From Hoplostethus atlanticus (Eukaryota > Chordata > Actinopteri > Trachichthyiformes > Trachichthyidae), in contig JAXDDX010000033.1 in NCBI GenBank assembly GCA_034670405.1, positions 3,312,501-3,376,500 on the forward strand: DNA of 64,000 nucleotides. The letters run 5' to 3'. Position numbers and translations under genes: made by a program. This document shows, piece by piece, positions 21,051 to 32,840 of the stretch; within the stretch, counting starts at the first letter, position 1; each line of letters begins with the position of its first letter. The notes beneath the pieces were generated by a model, which saw only the letters and a program-made list of their open reading frames with translations, did not search any database and had not been told where the DNA came from.

Positions 21051-22330
21051 ATTATCTTTTCCTCTCCTTGTATCGTCAATTAGCTTGCTAACGAGCTATG
21101 GCTGCTAGAGTCTGATGTTTGTTTTGTTTCCACTCTGTAACTTTGGTAAGAAAAGTGCTATGCAATTTATTTTATTGTCTTTATTATTACGACCCCGGTG
21201 AGAACTAAAGCTCCCGTTTCTGCTCTCCACTGCACTGTATCTGTGGAAGAGCTAAATAAAGGACAGGTGTAAGGACGAGGACCGCCCGCCGGAGAAGAAA
21301 ACGCAAATCTAATTGAACGTGAAATTTGAAAGGGAATAAAATCGCAAAAAAAGAAAAAGTTTCAGCACAGAAACGACCGTGACCAGGCGTCCCGAGGGCT
21401 GCGACGGGATGAGGACATGTCACGTAACGTTGCAGATTTGAATGTCTTTTTTTTTTTTTTCTCGTGACCTTTGTTGCATGTCATCCCTTCCCCTCTCTCT
21501 GCTGTCGTTGCTGTCAGTCTGCACCGTCACCGTCCAGCAGAGCAGAAATGTCACAGAAACAATTTTTTAAAAACTACAAATTAGCCATGACAGGTCGCTG
21601 ACGTGCCGCAGAATTTCCACACAAAATGTTTAATATATATTTCTTTACAAAACATATTTCAGTGCAGATGTTTTGACACGCGGTCGATGCGTTCCATCTG
21701 CCGCAACCAGCTCCCACGTGCAGCATGTACACCTGTCCAAAACACTGTCACGTCACAAGTCACAAGTCACAAGTCGCAGCGTATTAATTGGGACGAGTGC
21801 ACGCGCGTGTCAAGCAAGATGGCTTTGAGCGACTGGCACAGAGGAGTCATTAGACGGAGAGCTATCTGCTAAGTTGAGTGTAGGGTAATGTGTCAGGAGA
21901 AGCCCTGTAGTCACACAGCAGGACTGGAGCTGCGTTGAGTGGAGCCGCCGCACCATTTTAATGATCAACGCAGCGAGTTAGATGCACGCAGATTTGTCTC
22001 AGTGTCGAGGAGTATAGAGGAGTGTGGACTTTGTGAGCTGTAAATATAGACAGTCAGATTGAACTCTGCTAAATATAATCCTTAATCGCTAAAGACAAAG
22101 CAAAAAGAGAGAACGCAGTGTGAAACCGGCGAGGGCCTCGACTCTCTAAATGGATCCACAATAGTAGCAGGACTAATTCTGGTCTGCATGGATTTCATGG
22201 GTACATGGATGTGTAATGAGAGCAATTGTTTGTTAGCTTTGGTGTTTAATGATTTGTTGTAATTGCTCGCATCGCTGATGCCGTTACGAAACAGGGGCAA
22301 ATGTGCAGAAATCATTTTTCACTGTTAGAG
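21051..22330. other. Unique non-coding sequence with minor simple repeats
   Basis: Holds a T run (21448-21461) and three CACAAGT heptamers near 21754-21776. No gene or transposon is recognised. Confidence 0.4.
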
Positions 22331-22760
22331 GCGAGGTTGGTGGAATATTTCATTTAAATTGAAAAGCGGCGGGTCGTGATGTAGCCGTGACTTGACTTTG
22401 TTTTAATTTACATCAACACAGATTAATAAATTGTATTTGCTCTATCTCCTCCCGCCTAAATAGATGACAAATGCACATAATGTGGTGAAATGACACTTCT
22501 GGGCCAACCATGACGCATGATCCCACAAGATGAAAAATGGTGTGGCGGAAACGTTGGGCGGCGTTCGTTCGTCGTTTTTTTTCGAAAGGCGACCATGCAG
22601 CCATTCAATCTCCCTCCTGCGCCCCTTCCTTGATGCGAGCTGTCACGTCGTGATGGCAGCCCTGCATTCGGAACAAATTACGTGTGGAAGTCCAATAGAA
22701 AATATGCCGTCCGTTTCTTGACGCGCCTAATGAAAATGGATGGCTGGGTAGCGCGAATGG
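22331..22760. other. Candidate conserved non-coding block
   Basis: Repeat-free, with homeodomain-type AATTTACAT/TTAATAAATTG words at 22402-22435 and a CpG-containing right half. Its character resembles vertebrate developmental enhancers, but that is an impression only. No exon is seen. Confidence 0.2.
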
Positions 22761-24962
22761 GACCGGACACCTGACAGTCTATTGTCTCTCTCCATCAGTG
22801 CACAGTAGTCAGCTCAATCCGGTCGCCACATCTCTTCCCCGATGGAAATGAAGATGTCCCGTCTAATGGGAAGCATAATGGCCGCGGACAGATGGAAGAC
22901 ATCTCGCTTTTACCCCATATTTCCCTGCTCTGTAATGAAGGGACGGCTTGTTGACAGATAAGGCTTCAGGAAAACAGGAGAGACGGGTGTTTTCACTGCG
23001 CTGGAACCAGGCCTTCACCAATACACAGGAGGGAGAATAACCTAAGCTGCTATAGCTGAACGCGTGGGTGTGCATAATGTACTCATGTGCATGGAAAAAT
23101 AATGGCGGTCTCTCCTCGCCGCTCCCGGCCTCGTGGCATCAGGTCAATATACACTCACTGGGATCCAAGGGCCCCGGGGGCGGGCAGGTCGTGTCACTGG
23201 GTGTAAAAATAGCAGCTGGCAATGCAATACCTCTGGTTTATGAAGCACGTCAATATCCAGACTGTAACAATGCATTTGCCGGGGGATGATTGGTGGTCTG
23301 TCGGTCAGACGATGAGCACAGCCTTGCTGCAAGATTGACAGTTTGGTACCAAAGCAGTCCTGCTGGCTTTTTAACCCGTCATCTAAGTGGTAAAAGGGCT
23401 CAATCACTAACTCCAATAACTTGACTTATTAGTTATTTATTTATCTATCTATTAATTGATTAATTCATTTACTTATTTTGTTTTTTTTAACTTCTTTAAC
23501 TTCTTCTTAATCTCGTTCTTGATGGGGTGTGAAGATATCTGGAGCTACTGGGTGTAGCGGTGCTCACTCTTTTTTTTTGTCGAGCATCAGCTCCCTTACT
23601 TTGGGAGCTGTTTCTACGTTGCCCGGACACTGGGATACACCCTTCCCCTGGGGAAACGGCTGAAGTAAAGGGCTGGGAAAGTGCTGAGCAGCACAATTGT
23701 CATTTATGAAAAATGGAGACACAGAGCAGAGGGGGACAGAAATAGCAGGGGGGCTACCACACAGTAAAGAGAGTGGCACATGTTGGCTTTCAGGGGTGTT
23801 CCTGTGTCTCCGGCCGGCCCCGCCACCATCAATCACCAGTCAGTCCATTCGTCAGGGCTTGTCTTCGCACACTGACCCCGCCCCCCTCCCTCCCCCCATC
23901 CGAGCCCTGGACATCAAAGATAGTCAGTGTGTGTGTAGGGGTGTGTCTGAGGAATGCCCCAGCAGTAATGCCTCTGTGTTTGCAGTTCATTTTTATTGAT
24001 GCAGTGATATTCCTTTGGTTCAGCACATGTGTGACAGGAGAGGTCAGCAGACAGCGGCGCAGCAGAACGGTGCACGCTTTGTTTTGGTTCAAACATCTTA
24101 ATGTTTAATGAGATATCGCTATTTCGTGGCGTCCTCTGTAAATGATCTCCGGGTGATGCCGGAGTACGCGGCCAAGGAGGGTCCATATGAAAGCTGCTGC
24201 TATAACGACAACCTACTAAAAAAAACCACGACGCCACCCGAGGCCGATATTCTCCACATAGCTACATGAACATTATAGATCACGCTGCCAACGTTGAGTG
24301 AACTATTGACTTTGAAACAGGCAACAAAAAACTGAGGCAGGAGGTCCTGATTGAAGATGTCCTCTAGCGGTGGATGTTACTAATCCATAGTGTTTACCAT
24401 CCCCAGCAGCTCAATAATGGATACCAAAAGAACGAGGTCGCCACTTCAACTGCCATCTTCTAAAAATACCTCCCCCCTCCTCCGATGTTATCTCTGAGAA
24501 GACGAGGAGGCGAGGAGAAGGAAAATGTCTTGATTCCTGCAGAAGCCTCGCCCCATGTTGAGATACAGAATGGAGCGGTGGCATCCTACCATGAATTATT
24601 CAGGAGTGTAAATTAACCCTGAGTAGGGATACCCCATCAATCAAGGGGGCTGCCATAACAGGGTGCCGGCTGGGGGCACATGGTGGGGTGGAGGGGGGGG
24701 TCTTGGATGGAGGGCCGTCAGTGGTTGGTGTAGAGCTGGTGATCTGTCAGATGGAGTGCAACACTCAGCCATGTGTTTTAACTCGCTACTAGAATTAGCC
24801 ACCCACCATTTCAACAGGTGGCCCCTACAGTCATGTGTGGCATGTGGACAGGCTGAGGCAGCTTGAGGCGACCGAACACCGTCGGAGACGCTTTGGAAAT
24901 AGAACGGCAAGCCGGCGAGGCGTTCGGGTTCAGACGTGTTCACAGACGCTCTCAGAAACACA
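22761..24962. other. Unique non-coding sequence
   Basis: About 2.2 kb. A TTTATTTATCTATCTATTAATTGATTAATTC low-complexity stretch lies at 23438-23468, and C- or G-rich runs near 23880 and 24690. Frames at 23697-24237 overlap on both strands and have no domain. Confidence 0.4.
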
Positions 24963-25085
24963 GTTTACAGTAATAATCTGTCACATTGTCAGGTAAATAC
25001 ATGTCTCTGTCATTGATTGATACAACACAATAGTGATTCAACCTAGAGACGCTTCATGAACGCTTTTACGTTTGCTGCTCTAAAC

Positions 25086-25270
25086 CAGTGGTTCTCAATC
25101 CAGTCCTCAAGGACCTCCTGTCCTGGAGGTTTTAGCTCCAGCTCTACTCAGCCCTGAACCAGTTAAGGTATCATGAAAACATGAAGCCTCTAATTGGTTC
25201 AGGCCTGAGTAGAGCTGGAGCTAAAACCTCCAGGACAGGAGGTCCTTGAGGACTGGATTGAGAACCACTG
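25086..25270. mobile_element. hAT-type palindromic MITE with exact 8 bp target duplication
   Basis: The element starts CAGTGGTTCTCAATCC and ends with its exact complement. The two arms (25086-25175 and 25181-25270) are identical for the outer 66 bp and then differ at a few sites, leaving a centre of about 5 nt, so nearly the whole element can fold into one hairpin. CTCTAAAC flanks it directly on both sides (25078-25085 and 25271-25278), the 8 bp target duplication expected of hAT elements. Copies A (TTCTAAAC, 20501-20508) and C (CTCTAAAC in reverse, 32705-32712) show the empty site. There is no open frame, so it must have been moved by a transposase supplied elsewhere. Confidence 0.93.
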
Positions 25271-25436
25271 CTCTAAACACCCGGTGTCAGGTCGGTCTTT
25301 CCAAGGAAAAATCCTCTGGTGGACAGGAAGTGATGCGTTTTCTGTTTCCAGCAGTTTGTTTGGAATAAATAGAAGAAGAACTGGGTAGTTAGCATGAGCA
25401 GCGATAGCCACCGTGGCTGAACAGACAGAGAAAAGA

Positions 25437-25450
25437 GCGCCACCTACAGG
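25437..25450 (-). promoter_or_regulatory. CTCF-like motif inside repeat family R copy B
   Basis: GCGCCACCTACAGG agrees with the reverse CTCF core (GCGCCMYCTRSTGG) at 13 of 14 positions. The same place in copy C is altered (GAGCGCCTCCTAAAAG in reverse). Motif only; no evidence of binding. Confidence 0.3.
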
Positions 25451-25552
25451 AACTCAAACTCCCATCAACAGGAAATCCAATCGTCACAGTACTGGACACG
25501 CCGTTTGATTGACAGGTGATCTCTGGGGAGGTGCAGTGCAGAAACACCACAG

Positions 25553-27240
25553 ATTGCCAGAAGAGCTCCAGAAAGTACTTCAGGATGGCGTGTGATGAAC
25601 AGTGCCGACAGACACGGCGCTCACGGTGTGAAGCTGTCATGTGGACGGGTTCCTCCTCTCTGGGACTTTCAGCGGGAAAGGAAATCTTTTTTACCATTTC
25701 TCATTAATTTCTCCATTTCTTCACTCTCCTGTGAAATTCAGGAACATATTTTATTGATTGCACGATAGCGGATGTGGGGATGTTTCTCCAGGCGTTTTTG
25801 CACCTGCACTGTGACCGCTGCAGAAAGAGTATTTATTCTTGCGTAACAGATTTGAGTTGGGAAGTCAGGAAGCTGAAACGCTCACCTTGCTGGATTGTGA
25901 TGATAAGCGGCGCTGAGGCGGCGGCGGCGGAGTCGGGCGGTGTTGTGTTCGGCTGTTCGGAGATAGCACCGTCTACCCGGCGGACGGACGGACGGCGGCG
26001 CCTTCCACTAGGCTTTCCCTCAGTTCAAGTATTAGCTCACTCGTTCACTATATTGTAGTGAAGGAAATGAAGTTCTCTCGAAGGAACATTAGACCTCACT
26101 CCTGTGTACGCGCCACATTACAGAGTCAAAGCATTATTCAATAGAGAGAAAGGCTATTAACTCTGCCGCTTTCTGGGACGGCGTCCAAGTCCGATCAGAA
26201 TTCTGGTATGGTTAAATCCCCATAAGAGTTCCTCAGACGGGGGCTGGCGCTTTCTCCCCCCCCCGACAAGCCGAGGACACAGACATAATGACGTTAGGCA
26301 CGGTGGTCTTGTTTGGACGGTTGTTTGTTTAACGGCGCATTCATTGGCTGTTTGCTGATAAAACTGGCGGGAAAACCTCTCGAAAGCCGCCGCTGATGAA
26401 TTGCCACAGAGCTTTCTGGAGGAGGAGGCTATTGTTCGGGCGCTCCTCGCTGGCACGCCGTGCGTCGAGGCTTGGCTTTAAATTGACTTTGAAAAACGGG
26501 ACGTGGCCGGTGTCAGAGAGTAGCCCGGCGGATCCCCGGGACGTCTACCTGCTGTTACGATCTGCTTTGGATGGAAACGGGAGGAAATAAATAGAGGAAA
26601 TAATGTGGCGCTCGCCCATTCACACGACCAAATGGGGGCGTTTTTTGTGTGTTTCAGTTCATGCTCATGCATTAAAGCCAGCTAAATAACTCCTTTTCGG
26701 CGTATTATTGATTATTCCACTGTAAACCGAAAAGAAATCATGACGATGACTCTCGCACCTCTGACATCAACAGTTTGATTAAGCGTCGTCTCTGTCCGTG
26801 GCCTGCATCTGTCCTCATTTCTCTTTGTGATATATTTTCCTTCCTCGTTTGTTCAAGGAGGAAAATAAAAGAAGGCGCCGAGAAAAAGAATTTCCTTCGG
26901 GGCCTTGAATCATCTTTCACAGATTCTATGAGTGGCAATCTTCCCTCTGTGAGTGCGAATCTCCTGCAACCGTCATTGTCAGACGTCAATACCAGGTCCT
27001 GGTTTTTGAGGTGAAATTGGTATTCATGGTGTGTCAGTCAATTGTTTCCCTTTTTTTTTATTGATTGATTTCAATGTACCACAACCCATGTAATTCATCT
27101 TTGTAACCACGTTTTTCTCAGGACAGGCTATCAGACCTCTCACATCCCCAAGACGGCTGACGGCACACAACGTATTTTTACACAGCGCTGTTTTATTCCG
27201 CGACAGCTTGTTCAACAAGTGTAGCTTGGATACACTCATT
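25553..27240. other. Unique non-coding sequence
   Basis: Contains GCG triplets (25915-25930) and about four CGGA units (25978-25995). CpG is scattered from 25900 to 26560. A T run (27049-27059) occurs near the end. Overlapping short frames on both strands show no domain. Confidence 0.4.
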
Positions 27241-27568
27241 CACTGCTACTAACCATCTGGTCTGATTTTGAAAAATCTTGGAGGGCATGATCCATCTTTG
27301 CACCGTGTTCCAGCATTTAATCAAACTGATTGGTCTAATGGGGGTGCTGCAATGAAAGAGCAAAGATTTCAACTCAAACGTGCTATTTCAGACACCACTG
27401 GTCCAATTTTGACAAAACTTGGGCGGTGATGCATTATGGGAATGCGTTCTGACGTTTCAAAACAATACACTGATTGCCCTGATGGACGGCACTGTAATGA
27501 AACTACATAACTGCTACACCATCGCTCCAGTTTTGATGAAACTCGGCGGGGTGATGCATTAGCCTGCG
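27241..27568. repeat. Degenerate tandem repeat, period about 120-140 bp
   Basis: Three successive units carry the same landmarks: GGTCTGATTTTGAAAAATCTTGG (27259), GGTCCAATTTTGACAAAACTTGG (27400) and GCTCCAGTTTTGATGAAACTCGG (27524), each followed by GATGCAT- or GATCCAT-like sequence. Units 1 and 2 share GATTGGTCTAATGGGGGTGCTGCAATGAAA against GATTGCCCTGATGGACGGCACTGTAATGAAA. Spacings are 141 and 124 bp, so the array is old. I recall similar sequences spread in other animal genomes, but I cannot name the family. Confidence 0.7.
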
Positions 27569-28711
27569 TCATTCCCGTCCACTTGTTTTAACTCACTCTA
27601 GTTTTACAGTGTGAATTTAACTTTTACAAGACGCTAATTAAAACAACGGCATTAAAAGCGCTCTTCCCCCAGAAGCGACGCAGATGTCCTCCAAAGTAAA
27701 GCGAGTGATTCGAGAAGGGGGAATCATTGGAGGACCTTCACTCACACCGGAGCATGTGGACGGCGGCCGCCCCGTCTTCTGCCGGAGAGCCAACAGTGCT
27801 TCAAAAGTTTTTTTTGTTGATTTGTTGATTTGTTCCCATATCAGTCTATGTGCGATTCTGGGGGCGAGGCGTTAGATTTTCGGATGGGTCCATTCCCAGG
27901 CATCCATCTGCCCAGAAAATGGCCAAAGAGTTCAGCCTCTGGTCTAATTATGCCAGAGCCAGCTGGTGAAGGCCTGTAGCGGCGAGGCAGAAACACAGCG
28001 CCAAGCGCCCTGGGTCTCCGACGTTGAGGAGTCACTCTTGGATGTTTTATCTCTTTATCGGTTTACGCCCACAGGACTTTACACTGCGCCGAGGTGGTGC
28101 AAAACGATTCAACGTCTTCAGCAGCATCTTCATCTCATCCTGATGCCGTTTAACATTGCTTTACTACGGTATTGATTGCAGCCATTATTAGACGTCCAGT
28201 TATGTAGTAAATAAATAATGCAATGGCGTATTAACCTGTAACAACGCTGTATATCGCTCTGTACCCTCCCTTCTGTCATCAAACCATTACAATGAAAATA
28301 TTACTGATTCTTTCTTTCAAATTCAATAAAAATGATGTGGATGTATGAACATTATTGTAGTTAGATAAGGAATCAAGCAAAAAATAGCGCTGAAAGTTCA
28401 TAAAACAGCCCTGAAACTGAGATTCCAGGTACAAAAATACCCCCGAAAAAAGGAAATGGAAAAGTACAACTCACTGCATATTAACGTGCCATATAATTTT
28501 GACGTTAATGTCGGCGCTTGCCTCTTGAAATTGAGTGAGAGTCAGTCCGTGCAGTAAAGCCTTCCTCTCTCCTGGTTACTATGAGTGTTTAACATGGCTT
28601 ATCAAACCTCCACAGTGTGGGCTGCAAGGGACATCTGGAGGAGGAGGATCAGGAACTCACGGCACCTCAGCCTTTAGCCCTGACGTGTTCCTCCTCCGTG
28701 ACACCAGCCGG
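27569..28711. other. Unique non-coding sequence
   Basis: No repeat family recognised. AT-rich around 28180-28520. Confidence 0.4.
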
Positions 28712-28754
28712 CCTGCCCGCCCGCCCGCCCGCCGCCCACCGCCCGCTGCCCGCC
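28712..28754. repeat. (CCCG)n imperfect GC-rich repeat
   Basis: CCCG units with CCG and CACC interruptions. This explains the proline/arginine-rich open frames at 28535-28792 and on the minus strand. Confidence 0.85.
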
Positions 28755-30535
28755 TGACTGAAGAGGCTGTGAAAACTGACACGTCCAGATAACACAACTT
28801 TAATAGTGGGTCGCTGAAGCCTCTGACACGCCGAATGAAAAGAAGTTGACACGGCGACACGAATGTGAACACAATGGGTCTGACAATCAGCCGCCAGCTC
28901 CAACGGGGGAGTTTTACAGTCGTCCTCTTGATATAAAACACAATACACACTCTTTAACTGTTGAGTATGATCTGGATTAGACCTGAGAAACTTTGGGTCA
29001 TTTGGGTGACAGTGCAAATACACAACACAGCGATGCGCCTTGAAGTGTACAGACAACAGCTCATTGATTCCTCTGCCGTTTGAATCCATCAACAAAAACG
29101 TCTTCCGGGGGAATAGAGTCCCTTTACATCACTGGACCGATTGCATCAGCCAGCCGGCCTGCTTGGAAAAAACCCCAACCACGAAGTTTTGAAGTTTGTC
29201 TCCAGGGTTGGTGTAATGAAAATACACCCCCGCTCGCTGCCTTTCCTGGGCTCTGTTCTGTGAGGGGGAGGTGGTGGAGGTTCAAACATCAAGCCAATTG
29301 TCTGTCACATCAATCAGGGGGACGTCCGTCCAGCAATCACTCAGTGAGCCGGTGGTGGCATGGGCATCAATAAGGCAGGCTGACAGCCGGCTGGGAGAGA
29401 CTGTAACGGTCCTCTTCCTCCTGGAGTGTGCCCCGGACACACAGAACTGGAGCAGGTAGAACGGACCGCACCGTTCAATCCGTCACAGTTCAAACCTGAG
29501 CTCACGGTTCATCCAGTCATTTGGCTCGAGGTCCGACTGAAACTACTTTGATTGTGGAGCTAGTTTTGGGGGTTTTATCATCAACACAACTACAGCTTGG
29601 TCCAATATCAAATATCCCCCCGTTGGTGCACCAGCAAAGACATGCTAACTAAAGTATTCTCCAGTGTGCCCTGGACTATGGGCAAGGTTTCTACGCTGCC
29701 ATTTGGAGCAGCTTTAACCGAAATGCCGATTTCCATGAAAACATTATCAACAGTTGTACGGCAGCCATTTTACGGATGACACACTGGAAAGGTCTTTTCC
29801 TGTCTATCTGCTGTAACTCTATCCCCAAAGTGCTCCCTCTCCAGCGATGTGCCAGCTCCCTGCCTCCTATTCAAATCAAGTCACGGATCTCAGTGGGAGT
29901 CCCTCCGAGGACAAAAGCAAGGAGGCCCGGACCATGAAAGGAGATTAACATTTTCACAGATTTGAATTCGGAGCAGCGCCCACCGCCGCCGCTACTGTTT
30001 CAAACTGAACGGCTGAAGTGTTTGTTTACTTGCTTGTTTCAACAGCGATTAAAATAATAATAACCTGTATGGTCTGCAGAGGAAATGGAGAATGCGTCGC
30101 AATGTTTTTTGTCACTTGTGCACCAGGAGTCAGGGACTTGTTAAATGAAATAAAATAACCATTGAGGATTTAGTTTTAGCTAGTCTGAAAAGCCTTCTGG
30201 AAACTTTCCAAACGCTGAAGCTGACTTCATGCTGCTCTACAGTCTCCCTGGCCATCGCAAGAAGAGGAAGATTTACAGCAGGTACTTGCTCTTCTATTGT
30301 AAAGCAATGTTGTTGATGACAAATACACCGTTTACTTATTGGCATTGGCAGGAGGGATGGAAGTGTGGGCATTTTAACAGTGATTACCGATCCTAGTATA
30401 GTATATATAGTATTTATTATTATGTACAATAGTAGAAGTATCCTTCCAGGTTATTGCCACCAACTAGATATTTTCTCCACACACATAAAATCTCTCAAAG
30501 TTGATTCCTTGCAGCTGATTCTTGGAGCAGGATAA
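28755..30535. other. Unique non-coding sequence
   Basis: About 1.8 kb without identifiable repeats. A CACCGCCGCCGCTAC motif lies near 29980. No exon is supported. Confidence 0.4.
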
Positions 30536-31120
30536 GAAATACACTTTTTTTTGAGCTCCCATTGATTTCTAACCCCTGCCCACGTGGATTAGCGACCTCA
30601 CCTAATCCGGCCCAGTACTGCCTGAGATGTTTTGAAGCCATGCAGTGGATACTTCTATGCAGAAGCACGTTGCAGCATTTTGAGTGCATACATGTGTAGA
30701 CGTGGCCCCAGTGGGAGCAGAAACCCTGGTAGTGTTGGAGGATTTGCCTCATTCTTACTTATTTCTTATTCTTATCATTAAATGCATGCCATATAAGTAC
30801 ATCTCTCTCTAATGGCCCATGGATTTGTGGAGTAAAAGTGAGTGATGGACTACTTATTCCTGTTCCAGGCCAGTGCACTTTAACAGTGAGGAGCCCTGTC
30901 CCATTGACAGGCAATGATGAAGTGGCCTGGAGGCCCATTGACCAGCCCTCGCGACGGATGGGACAGTCCAGGATGTGTGGCCGGGGCACCTGGGCCTTGT
31001 CAAGCATGTGACCCCCCCCCGCGCTGAGGAGTCTGTCTGTGCACCAACCGTCATTCATCTTCTCGTTGCAGAGGGTTTCTGAAGGCGTTAGCCACGGATC
31101 AGCTGGCCAAATGTCTTTTT
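30536..31120. other. Candidate conserved non-coding block
   Basis: Repeat-free, with balanced composition, apart from a C10 run at 31011-31020. Frames on both strands (30759-31160 minus, 30854-31054 minus, 31039-31347 plus) conflict and carry no domain. The call as possibly conserved is an impression. Confidence 0.2.
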
Positions 31121-32307
31121 GTAAAGTCATCTCTGACACATTTGGGGGTGATAATGTCACTTTATCTCAATGTAGCTTGACTTGTTTCAGGAATTTGCCC
31201 GAATCAAGCGTCACTCTCTTGGACCGATCTGTCTTATGTCGAGGCATTGCCGCTTACTCAGGAAAATTCTTGCAACGAGTGAAACTGCATTGTAAAGAAG
31301 TGACATTATTGCACCCCAGTAGTATATTTTTTTCACTGGTTTTCTGAAAAATAACATTTTAAGACTGGATGGAAGATTAAAGTGTGTAAATAGACTTCAT
31401 GAAAACATTTAGAAAACAGGTAGTGCGTTGAGCTTGCCAGTGCAAACTTCCACTGTTTTTATAGCCGCCCAGCACACATATTGAAGCACACGCGTGTCGT
31501 TTAGAAACCAATTAGTCGATGTTTTCTTGATTATGTCCTCCTCGAGAGTTAGAAACTCATGAAGCGGGAGGTTCGTCTTGCAGCTCTTCGGAGAGGTATT
31601 CAGGGAGATTGCTTGTGTGGAATGTGATAATGCAATTACACCTCAACACACCGCGTTGCTCGGGGCTCCCGGAGAGACATTACAGGAGAATTGAAAGATG
31701 CAGCTCTCAAACAACTTCTTTTTTTCTGTGATTGTCATGTGGCAGTGTCAGGAACAATGCCTGAGCTTCGTCCCATGCAATCTGATCAGACGTCCCAAAA
31801 GGAAGTAACGGCATTATTGAATTATGAATGATCGGCATGAGCATTTGATAATTGGGCACAAATAATGAGGTAATAAAAATAAAAAACTAAAGTCATAAAT
31901 GTGTCATCATGAGCACAATTAATCAAATGCAGTAAACTTATGATTTTATAATTGACCAATCAGCACTGTGCAACCTGTCACGTCAAGTTAGATTTAACGA
32001 CTTTTCTTCTGTGGACGACTTTTTTAAAATCCGCGACACCCCCACGGGTCAAAGAATGACTTTTTTACTCGAATTCATATGTGTGCTCTGCTTGAGATCT
32101 CCCTCTTGAACTGCTTATATTTTCATAGGCAGCACTCGCAAATTCCACCCAGAGTTAGATCACAATTTGTTCCAGATTGTCCGTCCGACCGGAGGACCAG
32201 TTTGAAGCGGCTATTTTGCAAACTTTGCTTTCTCTCCTCCGGCACAATGGGAGGCTCGCCGCAGAGGCCAAGCTGTTTGTATGAACTCATGGGTCCTTTT
32301 GAAGTTA

Positions 32308-32310
<3 letters not shown>
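31121..32310. other. Unique AT-rich sequence with TAAT-rich core
   Basis: Between about 31805 and 31930 TAAT/ATTA cores are dense (ATTATTGAATTATGAATGA, GATAATTGG, AATAATGAGGTAATAA, CAATTAATCAAATGCA). Such clusters are usual in homeodomain-regulated enhancers but also arise by chance in AT-rich DNA. No gene is seen. Confidence 0.3.
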
Positions 32311-32351
<41 letters not shown>

Positions 32352-32352
32352 A
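32311..32352. repeat. (TC)14(AC)7 compound microsatellite
   Basis: Uninterrupted TC from 32311, switching to AC at 32339. Confidence 0.97.
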
Positions 32353-32409
32353 CCACTTTATGTCCATATTAATCCATATAAATAGGCAAAACAATATTCT
32401 TTTACTACT

Positions 32410-32840
32410 ATAATTGTATTTTAAGGTGCTGATTCATGAGATTCTTGTGTTTTGTTTTTGTTTTTGTCTCTCAGCGCTCATCGCTGTGGTGTTTCCCACT
32501 GCACTTCCCAGAGATCACCTGTCAATCAAACCGTGTGGCCGGACACTGTGACGTCTTTTAGGAGGCGCTCGTTTATTTGTCTGTTCAGCCACGGTGGCTA
32601 GCGCTGCTCATGCTAGCTACCCAGGTCTTCTGTTTATTCCAGACAGACCGCTGCTGCTGGAAACATAAATGCATCACTTCCTGTAAACCAGAGGATTTTT
32701 CCTCTGTTTAGAGCAGCAAATGTAAAATCTTTTGTGAACAGGTATAGGTTGAGTCATTATTGTGTTATATCTGATTTAGAGCAGCAAAATGAAAATGCGT
32801 TTACATGGAACATGTCACAGATTATTGCTTCAAATTCACT
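32410..32840 (-). mobile_element. Repeat family R, copy C (reversed, empty site for the hAT element)
   Basis: Reverse complemented, this runs in the same order as copies A and B: CAATAATCTGTGACATG, ACACAATAATGACTCAACCT, TTTGCTGCTCTAAACAGAGG, GGAAGTGATGCATTTATG, GGAATAAACAGAAGACCTGGGTAGCTAGC, GAGCAGCGCTAGCCACCGTGG, TTTGATTGACAGGTGATCTCTGGGAAGTGCAGT, AACACCACAGCGATGAGCGCTGAGAGACAAAAAC and AAGAATCTCATG. It has one AACACCACAG unit and no hAT insertion, so it serves as the reference state for both changes seen in copies A and B. Confidence 0.7.

Larger units (their letters stand above)
24963..25552 (+). mobile_element. Repeat family R, copy B (interrupted by a hAT element)
   Basis: It matches copies A and C from TAATAATCTGTCAC (about 24971-24984) to GCAGAAACACCACAG (about 25539-25553). 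It shares ACACCCGGTGTCAGGT, ATCCTCTGGTGGACAGGAAGTGATG, GCATGAGCAGCGATAGCCACCG (with copy C), CACAGTACTGGACACG and TTTGATTGACAGGTGATCTCTGG. Only one minisatellite-like unit (AACACCACAG) is present, then homology ends. A 185 bp hAT palindrome sits at 25086-25270 inside it. Excluding that insertion, the copy is about 400 bp. No coding capacity. Confidence 0.7.

Noticed and set aside
20529..21051. Repeat-protein frames (NTTVK/R, EEHHS, CSSLW, TVVFL) on both strands
   Set aside because: The 15 bp unit is a multiple of 3, so frames stay open on both strands. The array lies inside a transposon whose other copies have one unit.
24120..24260. ATGCCGGAGTACGCGG... short coding-like run
   Set aside because: Open for only about 35 codons and then low-complexity K/T; no splice signals or known domain.
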